Positions 47,701-57,475 of a stretch of DNA of 64,000 bases are shown here, one piece after another; the first letter of the stretch is position 1, and the number at the start of each line of letters is the position of its first letter. The notes under the pieces were generated by a model. It worked only from the letters and a program-made list of their open reading frames with translations, did no database searches and had not been told where the DNA came from. A program made the position numbers and the translations under genes. The stretch comes from Glandiceps talaboti (Eukaryota; Hemichordata; Enteropneusta; Spengelidae): assembly GCF_964340395.1 (NCBI RefSeq), contig NC_135563.1, positions 9,738,075-9,802,074 of the forward strand, given 5' to 3'.

Positions 47701-50653
47701 TACCACTAGTACTGGTAATTGGTATGCAAGTGAATGCACGGCATACCACTCTGTTTAGTACAATCAATTGTAATTTTGTTCTTAATGTTGTCTACTTGTA
47801 GGGACAAGAAAATGTGAAACAGTCGAAACAAGAGGCAAGTGATGTACCAGCCAAGATAACCAGACGTACAGGAAGGAGAGGCAAGGTAGCTAAAGAACCT
47901 GAATCAGAGGTACTCAGCCCTTCTAAGGTATGATTATTAGATAATGTACCACATGCACAGTGTTTGCTGTGTTTTCACAAGTCACAGCGTTTTGCAAACA
48001 CTTTCATTGACCCATTCTGGCACCATGGAAAGTGGGGGAGGGGTGTCTGAGAATTGACTAGATGGGGGCTATTGATTACTTGTATCGGGGGGTTTGTCGG
48101 TAGCCGAGTGGTTAAAGTTAAACCATTTTCCTCTTACAACTGCAGTCAGGGTTTGAACCCATTCAGGGTTTGACTAAATTTACTATGCTGTAAGTAAGAA
48201 GAGTGTCATTCAGTTTGACTCGCCAAACAACACAAGTTTTCCCACGCAGACACGCAGTTGCCAGTGTTTTGATGTCTGAATTTGTTCATTTCATTTGGAT
48301 AAAATGTCGTAAGAAACTGTATTCATTCAATCTTGCTATCTTAAAGTGTAGCATGTGCATTTTCTGTATGGTTGTATCAAACAGAGCCAGTGAACAGTAA
48401 CCTGCAACATGCTGTATGTCATCTGTCCATCCGCCTGCGACCGTATCTCAGCTACATGCTATAGTTAATTTTGTTGGCCAATTGTTGACTATGACCAATT
48501 TTGTTCAATGGTGATGATGCAATGTGATGAGCATAAACTCATCACATTGTTTCCTTGCGTGACCTTTGACATGAAATGAACATCTCGCGTCACTATCCTG
48601 TTTTCTCTTTCAGACTGACAATGTCAATGTCAAGATGGAACAAGCCACTACATTTTCTAAATTTGGAGATTATTTACAAAATTCACCATTTGGTAAATCA
48701 GGTAAGATTACATCGGTGCATGTAATTGTGGATTAAACACAATCTGGTCACTTTATTATAATCACTGTCAAATCTGATTTACCGGTATATAAAAAAACAT
48801 ACATATATTGACCCACTCAGTAACTTACTGACCAACCATGGGACATATAGATATTGACCAACAATGTTACTTGTTGACCATCCAAGAAACAAGCACAAAG
48901 GTACCGAACTATGAAATATACACAATGTGATCAATTATGAAACATACACATATTGACCAACCATAAAACATACACAATGTGATCAATTATGAAACATACA
49001 CATATTGACCAACCAAGAAACATATACACATTGACCAACAGTGAAACATACACACATTGACCAACTATGAAACATACACATATTGACCAACTATGAAACA
49101 TACACATATTGACCAACTATGAAACATACACATATTGACCAACTATGAAACATACACATATTGACCAACTATGAAACATACACATATTGACCAACTATGA
49201 AACATACACATATTGACCAACTATGAAACATACACATATTGACCAACTATGAAACATACACATATTGACCAACTATGAAACATACACATATTGACCAACT
49301 ATGAAACATACACATATTTGACCAACCATGAAACATACATATTGACCAACCATGAAACATACACATATTGACCAACCATGAAACATACACATATTGACCA
49401 ACCATAAAACATACACATATTGTTCAACCGTGAAACATACACATATTTGACCAACAATGAAACATACACATATTGACCAACCATGAAACATACACATATT
49501 GACCAACTATGAAACATACACATATTGACCAACAAATGAAACATACACAGATAATATAGACAATATATCCATAGTGTCTCTGAATGGATGTTGTGTAAAC
49601 AATTTGAAAATGTATCAGTTTGTAGTGATTGGATGTGATATGTATTTAGAAAGATGACAGGAGTCCAATATACATATCAGTATACTTTTCTGCTTTCACA
49701 AACACCTTTCTATGCATAGACATAGTTTAACAATTTGGTAATATCTTGTGTTGTCTTATATTGTGTTGTCCATCTATCCACTCCGTCCGTCCGTCCGTCC
49801 ATCCGTCTGTCTGTCTATCTACTACACCTTACAACTCCTGCTTCTGTCCACTTCCTGCTTTGCTGCATTACCATAACAACTGGCATTTGGTTACTGAACA
49901 TCAGCATCCAATCATTCCTCAGCCAAGAAGTTTCTGGAAGCCACTGGTCTGACTGCTCAGCCTGAACTCCTGGAACCCGAGTCTCCTCCGAGACCACCTC
50001 CCCAAGACAAGAGACGAGGCAAAAAGAAGCTGTATAAGACTGATATCTCAGCACCATTGGAGTTGCCATATGAGGTTTGTTTCCAACCAATTCTCGGTGA
50101 AATTCAACCAAAAACAGCTGTCAAATGTTGTCTTTATAATACTGTGGAGGGGGGGGGGGGGGGGGGGGGGGTAGATTGTGGATGTCCTTGAAAACAATAT
50201 CTTGACTCCCAAATATTTCTTATCATATCAAAACAACCTTGAACAAGCTTTCCAATGGCAAAAGATTTGAAAGACTTCAATCTTCAGGAAAATTGGTCCC
50301 TACAGCATATTTTACCCTACAGTGTTATTTTTCATATGTGGGAAAGTTTTTGTGTTTGAGCTGACGTAATCCTCGTGTAGCTGGTAGATCATCAGACTAT
50401 TACATGTAAACTTGCTTACTTTACAAATGACAGAAGTTCGACTCTGAGGGCGCTAGCCTACGCCCAGATATAGGCACTAATTACCTTTCGCAACCCTAAA
50501 GAGCAGATTCAAGGTCATGCTACAAGACTAACATAATCCATGGTTTTCGTCCTTTTACAGTCAATGCAAGCTACAAGCGACAACAAGGCAGGTGGTGACA
50601 CATCCCATAATATCGTAGCGAGGAGATTGCGATCCCGTACAGTCAGGAAATAA
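24820..50653 (+). CDS. KIF20B: Kinesin-like protein KIF20B (MPHOSPH1/MPP1), 26 coding exons, 2,423 aa
   Basis: Plus-end-directed mitotic kinesin acting in midzone and cytokinesis (family knowledge). Exons: 24820-25059, 25861-26119, 26595-26788, 27561-27699, 28727-28948, 29416-29527, 30196-30267, 30859-31008, 31658-31823, 32546-32818, 33510-33649, 33794-33968, 34536-34925, 35840-35969, 36607-39062, 39847-39909, 40441-40635, 41004-41175, 43058-43183, 43530-44308, 44639-44758, 45783-46022, 47802-47927, 48614-48701, 49923-50074, 50561-50653; sum 7272 nt, in phase. The motor spans about residues 60-518: [10 protein letters not shown]-loop GVTNAGKT (155-162), NHCSSRSH (383-390, split by intron 6) and DLAGSE (418-423). 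The low-complexity insertion around 200-300 is the KIF20-type motor insert. A very long coiled coil follows to about 2190, 818 codons of it in exon 15. The basic tail matches KIF20B ([28 protein letters not shown]), which separates it from KIF20A. It is longer than human KIF20B (1820 aa). Confidence 0.95.
25254..25310. repeat. (CA)n microsatellite
   Basis: Dinucleotide run in KIF20B intron 1. Confidence 0.9.
26105..26515 (+). repeat. Minisatellite made of the KIF20B exon 2 splice donor
   Basis: About nine units of 44-51 bp, consensus CACTATACAGGGTAAG, TTAACTGAAATGTAACTTG, TATGGGCATTG. The first unit is the real exon end and donor (exon ends 26119). Units with a complete GTAAG recur at 26166, 26215 and 26462; others have ATAAG or GAGAAG. 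Any use of a later donor reaches an in-frame TGA a few codons into the intron. Confidence 0.92.
26960..27290 (+). repeat. 44-bp minisatellite
   Basis: About seven units of GGGTATGTGTTTAGGGGTCT plus GGGTATTGCTGCAGGGTAAT and GGTT in KIF20B intron 3. Confidence 0.88.
27860..28450 (+). repeat. Dispersed repeat R2, copy b (KIF20B intron 4), interrupted by a MITE
   Basis: Collinear with 8120-8470 on both sides of the foldback element at 28121-28351, which therefore inserted into an existing R2 copy. Confidence 0.6.
28121..28351. mobile_element. MITE with long terminal inverted repeats and 10-bp target-site duplication
   Basis: About 230 bp whose ends are inverted repeats of roughly 65 bases (AGACTCTCTCACAGTCCT, then CGCATAAATAGCTAAAACTT and a GTATGTATCT inner end) with few mismatches. 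Exact ATAATGACAT copies at 28111-28120 and 28352-28361 are the target-site duplication. A TSD of 9-10 bp would fit a Mutator-type transposase, but no transposase is present, so the superfamily is inference. A related end (GTGAGAGAGTCT) lies at 2130-2145. Confidence 0.82.
29572..30575 (+). repeat. Duplicated about 80-bp segment in KIF20B introns 6 and 7
   Basis: AAATTTCTATGGACTTAG, TTGATTTGAAGTTTGTTTC and TTGACATCAACACG at 29580-29655 recur at 30490-30571 in the same orientation, with exon 7 between them. Confidence 0.6.
30758..30781. repeat. (GT)n microsatellite
   Basis: Short dinucleotide run in KIF20B intron 7. Confidence 0.85.
32868..33175 (+). mobile_element. SINE family 2 (tRNA Leu/Ser-like), expanded internally
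   Basis: The head AGTGGCCAATTGGTTAGCTC with GGTTTTGAACCC B box, and the body TTAACCAGGTCTGTGTGTAA, CAGTTTGAAACTACCGAACA and GGGTACTCCAGTTTCCTT, match 39232-39450 and 48090-48245. A 26-bp B-box minisatellite (32915-33045) separates head from body. Confidence 0.75.
32888..33048 (+). repeat. 26-bp minisatellite built from a SINE B box
   Basis: About six units of the form GGGTTTGAACCCACCCAATG plus CCYGCT. Each carries GGTTTGAACCC, which differs from the pol III B-box consensus GGTTCGAANCC at one base. Confidence 0.85.
34085..34460 (-). repeat. Tandemly reiterated SINE family 1 heads
   Basis: Inverted family-1 heads (AACCAGCAATGTACAGATTC, CAAGCCAGTCCTC, TCATGATG-CGCAA) recur about four times with a period near 60-65 bases inside KIF20B intron 12. 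A SINE head has become a minisatellite. Confidence 0.7.
35525..35672. repeat. Foldback element in KIF20B intron 13
   Basis: CATATCAAGTGTAAAAGTAT with flanking TTTATAGC at 35530-35575 is mirrored at 35620-35668 (ATACTTTTACACTTGATATGG) over arms of about 50 bases. Nearby 35415-35440 reads TLWNDLPGP on the plus strand, possibly a trace of a LINE C-terminus. Confidence 0.65.
36066..36315. repeat. 33-bp minisatellite
   Basis: About seven units of GTAACAGAGTAGGGAAATCT plus GGTAAAACTGGGT in KIF20B intron 14. The unit length is a multiple of three, so frames stay open on both strands. Those frames are repeat translations. Confidence 0.85.
39232..39450 (+). mobile_element. SINE family 2, intact-looking copy
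   Basis: TCCATGGCCGAGTGGCCAGC (A box TGGCCGAGTGG) and GGTGCGAACCTGC (B box) are followed by TTAACCAGGTCTGTATGTAG, CAGTTTGACCCTGCTGAACA and GGGTATTCTGGTTTCCTT. The head resembles tRNA-Leu/Ser. It lies in KIF20B intron 15. Confidence 0.78.
39541..39772. repeat. Compound CA / CATA / CAGA / CATA / CA microsatellite
   Basis: Block-wise ACAC, ACAT, AGAC, ACAT, then AC repeats ending about 75 bases before the 63-nt KIF20B exon 16. Long frames on both strands through it are artefacts. Confidence 0.92.
40195..40345. repeat. About 35-bp minisatellite
   Basis: Four to five units of CCATATTTGGGCATAGTTGA plus ACACACGATATG in KIF20B intron 16. Confidence 0.75.
40798..40905 (+). mobile_element. SINE family 1, 3' fragment
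   Basis: TCCCTGGGCAGTTGAGGA and CACTATAGGTCTGTGCCAGG match the body of the 11.9 kb copy. It lies in KIF20B intron 17. Confidence 0.55.
41440..41580 (+). ncRNA. Hammerhead-ribozyme-like core in a probable retroelement fragment (KIF20B intron 18)
   Basis: CTGATGA (41529-41535) is followed by an 8-bp stem with one A-A mismatch (GGATTGTC / GACAGATC, 41536-41543 and 41550-41557), loop GACCAA, then GAAA (41558-41561). A 4-bp stem III (AGCA/TGCT, loop TAA) and a residue in the H17 position (A41572) follow. This is the type I hammerhead order with the short stem III known from Penelope-like elements. Stem I is weak, with two clear A-T pairs next to the core, so the copy may be decayed. The upstream CGCCACCTAGTGGTCAGCTG may belong to the same element. 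Confidence 0.4.
41748..41815. repeat. (TG)n/(TGCG)n microsatellite
   Basis: GT and GTGC repeats in KIF20B intron 18. Confidence 0.88.
42545..42840. mobile_element. Long foldback (MITE-like) element, about 300 bp
   Basis: Arms of about 110 bases: CCACAAAGTGGTGGCATGTT, GGTCATTGACTTCAGGGTGA, TTGTTTACTTTGTATGTAAA on the left are mirrored, with scattered changes, by 42727-42840. The spacer is about 70 bases. No clear target duplication was found. It lies in KIF20B intron 18. Confidence 0.8.
44809..45143. mobile_element. MITE with about 21-bp terminal inverted repeats and TA duplication
   Basis: It starts AAGGGGCGCAGGGTGAGTTT and ends AAACTCAGCTTGTGCCCCTT. The ends pair with few mismatches, and TA flanks both sides (44807-44808, 45144-45145). 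A TA target suggests a Tc1/mariner-type source (inference). It is non-coding and lies in KIF20B intron 21. Confidence 0.7.
46665..47752. repeat. 43-bp minisatellite, about 25 copies
   Basis: Unit ACCACTAGTACTGGTAATTG plus GTATGCAAGTGAATGCACGGTAT. Copies are nearly identical, with a few carrying ATGCACAAT, ATGCATGGT or a CTA insertion. There are no unique spacers. It lies in KIF20B intron 22, upstream of exon 23. Confidence 0.95.
48090..48245 (+). mobile_element. SINE family 2, shortened copy
   Basis: GTCGGTAGCCGAGTGGTTAA (A box), GGGTTTGAACCC (B box) and CAGTTTGACTCGCCAAACAA are collinear with the other family-2 copies. It lies in KIF20B intron 23. Confidence 0.72.
48810..49548. repeat. 26-bp minisatellite, about 27 copies
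   Basis: Unit TTGACCAACTATGAAACATA plus CACATA. The central units are identical and the edges are more diverged. It lies in KIF20B intron 24. Confidence 0.93.
50147..50171. repeat. Poly-G run
   Basis: About 25 consecutive G on the plus strand just after KIF20B exon 25. Its length may be unreliable in assembly. Confidence 0.85.
50364..50475 (+). mobile_element. SINE-like tRNA-derived fragment (third family)
   Basis: CGTGTAGCTGGTAGATCATC and AGAAGTTCGACTC resemble the A and B boxes of a Lys/Met-type tRNA. The rest does not fold as a tRNA. It lies in the last KIF20B intron. Confidence 0.45.
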
Positions 50654-51516
50654 ATATGCACTCAGGAAAAGTGAAATGTTATTGATAGATTGAAATATGT
50701 TCATTTTGAAATCATGGATAGAATTATATAATTGATGTACTTACTATGCATCTTTATGTACAAATATATTTAGCATTTTTTTTGTAGTCGTAGTTTTATC
50801 AATGTTGTTCAAGTTTTCCAGTCTTATTTTTTACATATTATGTAAGAGTACTTTTTGATGTATTTCAAATTTTGTGTTCATCCTGCTTCATGCGACAGTC
50901 AGCTGTACAACATTTGAAGATACAATAGAGAGATTTGTGTTACTGAGCTGTCGATTTGAACAATGACATTCACAACATTATTTGTATTACCAATCTTAGT
51001 GAAGGTTTATACATGTGTTAGACCATAGACGTTTGGGAGAGACGCTTGTTTTTTTTGTTTTTTTGTATCCTTTTTGTAGATGATCATAAGATTCATATAT
51101 ATCAGACTCTCGCCAACGTCAAAGGTTAGATGAGCATAACATTGATACAAGTACACATACTGTAGTAAGTATACCTGAAATGAAAACGTCTAGACTCAGG
51201 AATGAAACCCGAACAAAACCTATAAATCATACTAACAAAAACATTAAAGATCATATCAATGAATAGAACTTGCAGGAATATGCCGTATTCCAGCTACTGT
51301 ACTGACTATTGTAATGCAACCATTTTCAAAAGGAGTGTCTCAAGAGAGGGCGCCATTGATTCGGGCAAATGGGGGTTAGAACTTCGGTTATGGATGCAAA
51401 CCACATGGCAATCTAAGAAGTCATCAGTAAGACATATAAAGTTAACTCAGTTACTAAAAATTACAGTTTTCCTGACTGACTGAGAATGTAGTCGTGTATA
51501 TATGCCCTGAAACTCT

Positions 51517-51945
51517 AATAAAAGTCATTTTTTTCAAAGAGACAGACCCCTTTAGTACTCAACTATTGTGGCCCATGCTTTCGAATAGCACTCCTAGTGT
51601 TCAAACCATATAATCTTTTGTTTTTTTTATTATCGGCATATCATGTTTTTTTCTAATAAGACTGTTAGTAAATAGTGGTTGATTCTATCAACACATACTG
51701 TAGGGGACTATGTCACATACAAAGAATTGTTCGCTGGCATTCTTAATTTATCGTTTCTACTTTTTGTCTAGCTCTGTCCTCTGAAACTTTTGCTTCTAAA
51801 TCCAATGGATTTTGTATCGTCTATGTCTCCAACAGTGTAAGGTGGTGGTAGTTGTTATTTTTTTGTTCTGTATATAGTGTTTATCATGGTATTGGTGTTT
51901 TTTTGTATGGCATATTAAAGTATTTTGAGAATTTATTGGAATAAA
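51517..51945 (+). terminator. KIF20B: Candidate KIF20B polyadenylation signals
   Basis: AATAAA at 51517-51522 and 51940-51945, each followed by T-rich sequence, give 3' UTRs of roughly 0.9 and 1.3 kb. A further AATAAA at 52458-52463 is possible. Confidence 0.5.
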
Positions 51946-52044
51946 TCTGCATTTATTTAATTTTTGACGTAATGTGTTTTATTGACAGCATATTCCTGTA
52001 GCATAATTGAACTGAATTTCAGTAGTGATTGAGTCATGGAGAAT

Positions 52045-52132
52045 GTGTGTGTGTGTGTGTGTGTCATGTGAGTCTGTCTGTGTGTGTGTCTGTGTCATGT
52101 GAGTCTGTGTGTGTGTGTGTTATGTGAGTCTG
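52045..52132. repeat. GT-rich repeats with AGTCTGTGTG units
   Basis: GTGTGTGT runs interspersed with three copies of CATGTGAGTCTGT-like sequence. Confidence 0.8.
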
Positions 52133-52480
52133 TGTGCACAGTTGAGTAGAGTTTTGTGGCCTCTTTATGTGTGTATGAAATGCCAGGGGAACTTATGTGT
52201 TTGTGAACGTGAACTTTGTAAACAGGCCATACAACTGTTCTCTTCACCCAATGTTGTAATGTAATACAAGTCTTTGTACTTCTAATATGCTGTGCCAAGT
52301 GTTATTTCAGTTGTTTACTTTCCTTGTTTGTAACAGGAACCGTTCGTCCATGGTCTGATGTCGGCAGTTGTAAGCCTGATGATGGACTGAGAGGAATTAC
52401 CCCATGTCACTGATAAAATAATCTACACTATATTAACCTGCACCATATATGTACAACAATAAATGTTTTTAGTTTGCGTC

Positions 52481-52945
52481 TGTCTCAGCTTAGTCTAGTT
52501 CCTGACGGACCGTGTTCCAATTTTACACTGTTATCTTTACATTACATCTAGTCAATGTTGTTACGCTCACACACAATTCTGTGGTACCCTTACCGTGTTC
52601 ATATAAACGTTATGACATTTTCACATCCCCATGTGATTTTAGTTTAAACAGACTGGAGGTGGAGTCCTGGTTGGATGTTTGCATATCATATCAGTCCTAG
52701 AAACACGAGAAAAGGTCAAAAATTTCTGCAAATCAAAACAGCAATACCAAATGAATATTAATGAGCAACGATGACACAACCTGTCAATTTGTGACGGATT
52801 ATTACTGACTCGCCATTTGCGCTTTGCCCACCATGGGGTTGAACCACAATTAACGCCTTGAGTAACGAGATTGACTAGATGTAATTTGTGAAGATAATGT
52901 AGTGTAAAACCGGAATACGGTCTGTCAGGAACTAGACTGGTCTCA
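52481..52945. mobile_element. Foldback element between convergent KIF20B and beta-TrCP genes
   Basis: TCTCAGCTTAGTCTAGTTCC, TGACGGACCGTGTTCC, TTTTACACTG and ACATTACATCTAGTCAAT on the left are mirrored by 52850-52945 over arms of about 100 bases, with a spacer of about 270 bases. No target duplication was found. Confidence 0.78.
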
Positions 52946-53057
52946 GCTTGTCCAAACTACCTCTCTCATTGTGTCATAACCCACAGTCCACTATTTTGTA
53001 CCGTGTCCACACATACAGAAAGTATCACAGACACTAAATATACAATGTTTGACAAAT

Positions 53058-53063
53058 TTTATT
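53058..53063 (-). terminator. BTRC: Candidate beta-TrCP polyadenylation signal
   Basis: Minus-strand AATAAA. If used, the beta-TrCP 3' UTR would be about 7 kb. Weak support; other minus-strand AATAAA sequences exist closer to the stop. Confidence 0.3.
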
Positions 53064-53867
53064 ACACAATGATACACAACTTGCTGTACAGAATAGTCAT
53101 TACAAAGAGCCAGGCCAAGGTTTTTCAGAAGTTCTCTAGTGGACTTGGCATAGGCAGACTTAATACACAGACTAGAAATGAGATAATCAACAAATTCACT
53201 GCTTTTTAGAAATTTAAATCATTTAACAGTCAATGAAAATAAGAAAAAGAAATGGTACGAAAAATGGTCATTTACATTTGGCTATATCATAACATCTTTG
53301 TTTATTGATCAGATTTGATCTCGGAGAAAATTCCTTCATGACAACATAGCCCCCCCCCCTCCCCCCCTTACAAATGTACATGAAGGGTAAGACTTTTTTG
53401 AACTTTTTCTGAATCTTATAGAATTTGCAACTTGACACTTGCATCATACTTGGTTGTTAATTGTCATCTGCTATAAGCACAAATTAACTTGATTCTGACT
53501 GACTGACTTGGAAAGCCCAACTCATGATTGTAAGTACAAGAACCTACAATGTGTAGGAATTGCCACTTGAAAATCTATTGCGAATCTCACTGTCAAGCCC
53601 TAGAAATAACGTTAACTGGAGGTTCAACACTTTTCCCACACTTGACTTCTGGTTGGAGTTATTTCCATAGGCTTCATGTGCATACAGAGAGATACGCAAT
53701 GGGTGCATAAAAGGGTACATCTAATTTACATACCCATGGTTCACCCATTTGGATATGGGAATTTCTTTGATAAGCCACCCAAAATATCCTATCAAGTAGT
53801 GTGACAATCAGTACACAGTGTCGTGTAACTTTCTCATACACACAACACACATCCATGCATGCACACG

Positions 53868-53874
<7 letters not shown>

Positions 53875-53917
<43 letters not shown>
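53875..53917. repeat. (CA)n microsatellite
   Basis: Dinucleotide run preceded by CGCACACGCGCG. Confidence 0.9.
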
Positions 53918-53920
<3 letters not shown>

Positions 53921-56355
53921 GGACAGACGCTCCATTGTGCCTACAGCACCAGCCCTTCTAAACTTTAAGTTCAGCTGTGCTGACGAGGAGACAGCGCAAA
54001 GATGTGTTATGTTATGCCAATTGTTAGGATATAACATATATGACGTTGCAAAACTAAAGTACATGACAGTCATCACTATGGCAACACTATAGTGTCTTTG
54101 TACATAAAGGAAAGAAAACTTAACAATGGTGTTGCAAAAAAAAACGCAGCCTTGTCCATCCAACAAGAAAATAATTCTCTTTTCATACAAAAGTACTATG
54201 CTTCAAAAAATTGTTAGATTTGATAAGACATTGAATTCAAATATAATTCAGCTATTGTACTCGACTCTTTTCAAAAAAGTTGTTTCAGACTTTGTCAATT
54301 TGCAGTAAACGCTGAAGAATGTTTTAAAAATGCCCCCAACACACAAAATTCCATTAAAGTAAATGATATTGCGAAACCATCAGCTTAATATATACAAAGG
54401 CCCCTCTCACTTGGCAGTTTTTCGCCTTCCAACTACACGACAGCTATACAGAACATTATTGCAAAATTATGAAAATCATTTTGGCTATTAAAAGTTACAA
54501 GGCAAGTCTTTATCACGTGACATTCAAAATTTTTGTAAAAAATTACCTAATTTGTGTATTAACATAAATCATCAGCATTCGAGGGAAATATGGCTGTATG
54601 GGTTGTGAATGAAATGGAATATAGTGTACACTAATTGTGTGAATCAGGGTGCAAGCATTTGAGGTTCGTAGAAAGAATGTTTAATGTATAATTACACTTT
54701 GACCAGAATGTAATACTCAAGGGCTTTGATTACGTTATGTCATCTTGAACAATCATGGGGGCGCTGTCATTATCTCCAATAATCAAGGAGCACCAAGTAA
54801 ACTCGTCTCTTTCAAAAGATCCTTGATAATTAGCCTGCATCCTTCATGCTGGTGGATTTCACCTAACATCCCTCTGCCACACACTGGCATATTTACAGTG
54901 CTAGCGGTATTCCATTTTCTCTCATGCCACATTTGTGACTAGTATTACCAAGAGCTGATTACACGATTTGAAAATCTCAATGCATGATTGCCCCAATCAG
55001 GTTGTTTGTCAGCAGGGTTGTCGTGTCATTTACATAAATACGAGCAACCAGATTTGGCAATTATGTGTCAAGATTTTAAAATCGTGTTATCAGTGCTCGG
55101 CAATCATGTGTAGTACGAGAGACAAATGGAATACAGCTAGTGTCGTAAACCGGCTATCAGCAGATACTTTGCCTCATGCTTTCAATAGTTTTCTTTGATG
55201 AAGCATCGACCAGAAAACTTATACAAATTCTTACTGGCCTTTAAATTTACCCAGTGTGTCAGATGACGTCAGTGGTCATCACTACTTCATCAGAATCAAA
55301 GAGGGTGGAGATGTGTCGTGCCAATCAGAAGGGTTATATTTCCTGATGGACTTGGACACATCTAAGTGGGGTTGAACCCTCGCTGTGTAAGACTATACTC
55401 TAAGTTTTGGTTAATACATAAACATTAGCACAAGGTTAAGAGTCTATACGGAGGGACGTTATTCAAAATCCACCGTCAAGGATCTACGCTACTTAATTAT
55501 CAAAGACATTAGCTGACATTATTTCGACAGACTTCATTTGCTTACACTCAGATTCATAACGTATTTAAGAAAACACAGCTGAGACAAAGTGAGAATGCGA
55601 TATTTGTTGTCTTTAGCAGCAGCCTAACACCCCCCATCCCATTTAGTATTAGTTTCATCCCACAATATCTGCTGTAAAATCAAAAATAGACAAGTGGAGT
55701 GGTAACAAATACGCTAGGATATAACAAAAAAAGAACCACTTAAACATGAAAATCTGATCAAGCTGATAGAATACTGATAGATATACAAATACAAAGAACA
55801 AATGTTTTTCAAGAACATAAAGATCCACGCAAGAGTCAACTTTTTTTTCCTCTGCCTCTATATTTACATGAGTATGTTCATTGAATACTGTTGACAATCA
55901 TGAATAAGAGATTTTACATCTTGTTGCAGATCTCACCAGATATGCAAATAAGCCTTGCAACAACGGTTAGCCTTTCGCCATGGTCATGTGCAATGATGTT
56001 GAGTATAATAGTGCTGCTAAGCGTTTGGCACATTCAGCTTGACCACCCTCAAGTGGTTGCTATGGGTGCAATGGCTCACGCGGGATCCCGTGAGATCTGC
56101 TGCGAGATGAAAATCGGCTTACTGAAAGAGAATTAAAATGTCAGAACGACAAAATATTTTCTATGACAATTAATGTTGTTTCAATATACTTGTGTATGTT
56201 TTGTAGTTTTTGAAGATGAACTTCACAGAAATTAACACCTTCATGTCCTGTTTTGCGGCCACAATACAGCTACGTTTACCAGGCACACAAAAGTTGGCTT
56301 TGTGCCTCAGTTTGTACTTAACGTTCATCTAAATAAGTTTTATTTTCGGACTGAA

Positions 56356-56526
56356 GTATAATTAGATAGCATTCCCCAATATTTTTCTTCGTTCAGCCAA
56401 GGAAAATACGAGTGACCCAAGGGGTTCTTGTCACTACGAGTTGCTAGATGAGTAGTGACAACCCTTAGCTCACGAGTATTTTCCAACTGAATGAAGAAAA
56501 ATATTGTGGAATAATGTAATTATACC
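56356..56526. mobile_element. Small hairpin MITE, about 170 bp
   Basis: TATAATTAGATAGCATTCCC, CAATATTTTTCTTCGTTCAG, GGAAAATACGAGTGA and GTCACTACG are mirrored in order from 56526 back to about 56455, with a 13-base spacer near 56441-56453. Nearly the whole element is one imperfect hairpin. Confidence 0.78.
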
Positions 56527-57124
56527 ATCGCCAGTAATATTTTTTAAAAGATCCGGGAAAGTAATGGCAATTTTGAGCATTTTGACTCATATTCCGTACA
56601 CTGTAGAACCGTGACTCGGACACACGTTGTCGTGATGATATAGAAGTGCATTGTCGTGACATAGAACGACCAGAGTATATATTCCATATTTTTTGTTGAA
56701 CCTGGCTCGTGCGTGGTATAATCAAGGTTGCTTTCATTTCAGAAATCATTCTACTGCATTGGAGTTATTTTATGTTGACAAATGAATCCCTGTATTGTGT
56801 TTTACATATATGTGAGAAAAGCACATAAATGTACTGTGGCAACACAAAAATGTTCGATCAAAGTTTTACATGCTTTGATAAAGTTTGAGTGTCACAGTTG
56901 AATTCAGAAAGCCACATTCAAGTATCAGTCACTCAGTGTGTTTGCTAAGGTTGGGGAACCTCAGTAACAGAAAGGGGGGAATATGGCAAAACTGCCAGTT
57001 TCCTATACACTGTACCATGAATTTGATGGGGAACCCGTTAAAATGACGGTGGAACACCCCAACAAAAACACTGGTCACTGCTTCTTTTGTAACTCGTCCT
57101 GCACTTATGTTTCCATCATTTAAA

Positions 57125-57475
57125 TGCCATGATATACCTGAACACTGAATAGCGCCCTCTTGCACCACTATTTATCAAAACAGGCTCTGTTGTACTCAAC
57201 TCTCTACGTCACACCAATAGAGGGCACTATTCACTCAAAAGGTGTTTTTACAAATTCCTTATATCATACTGACATAGGAAGCTACGAATTGGAAAGGTCT
57301 CTCTTGTACAAAACTCTGCGCTATACCATTAGAGGGCGCTATTCAGTTGAACGGTCCCTCTTGTACTTAACTTTTTACATCATACCAATAGAGGGCGCTA
57401 TTCAGTTGAAAGGTCTCTCTTGTACACAACTTAACTTTCGTCATCACACCAAAAGATAGCACTATCCAGTGAAAG
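57125..57475. repeat. About 60-bp tandem repeats with AGAGGGCGCTATTCAGTTGA
   Basis: Five to six diverged units of GGTCTCTCTTGTACACAACT plus TYACATCATACCAATAGAGG and GCGCTATTCAGTTGAAA, in the presumed beta-TrCP 3' region. Confidence 0.75.

Noticed and set aside
46665-49548. Regular repeat arrays that superficially resemble CRISPR
   Set aside because: Units are contiguous direct repeats (43 and 26 bp) without unique spacers, and they sit in introns of a eukaryotic gene.
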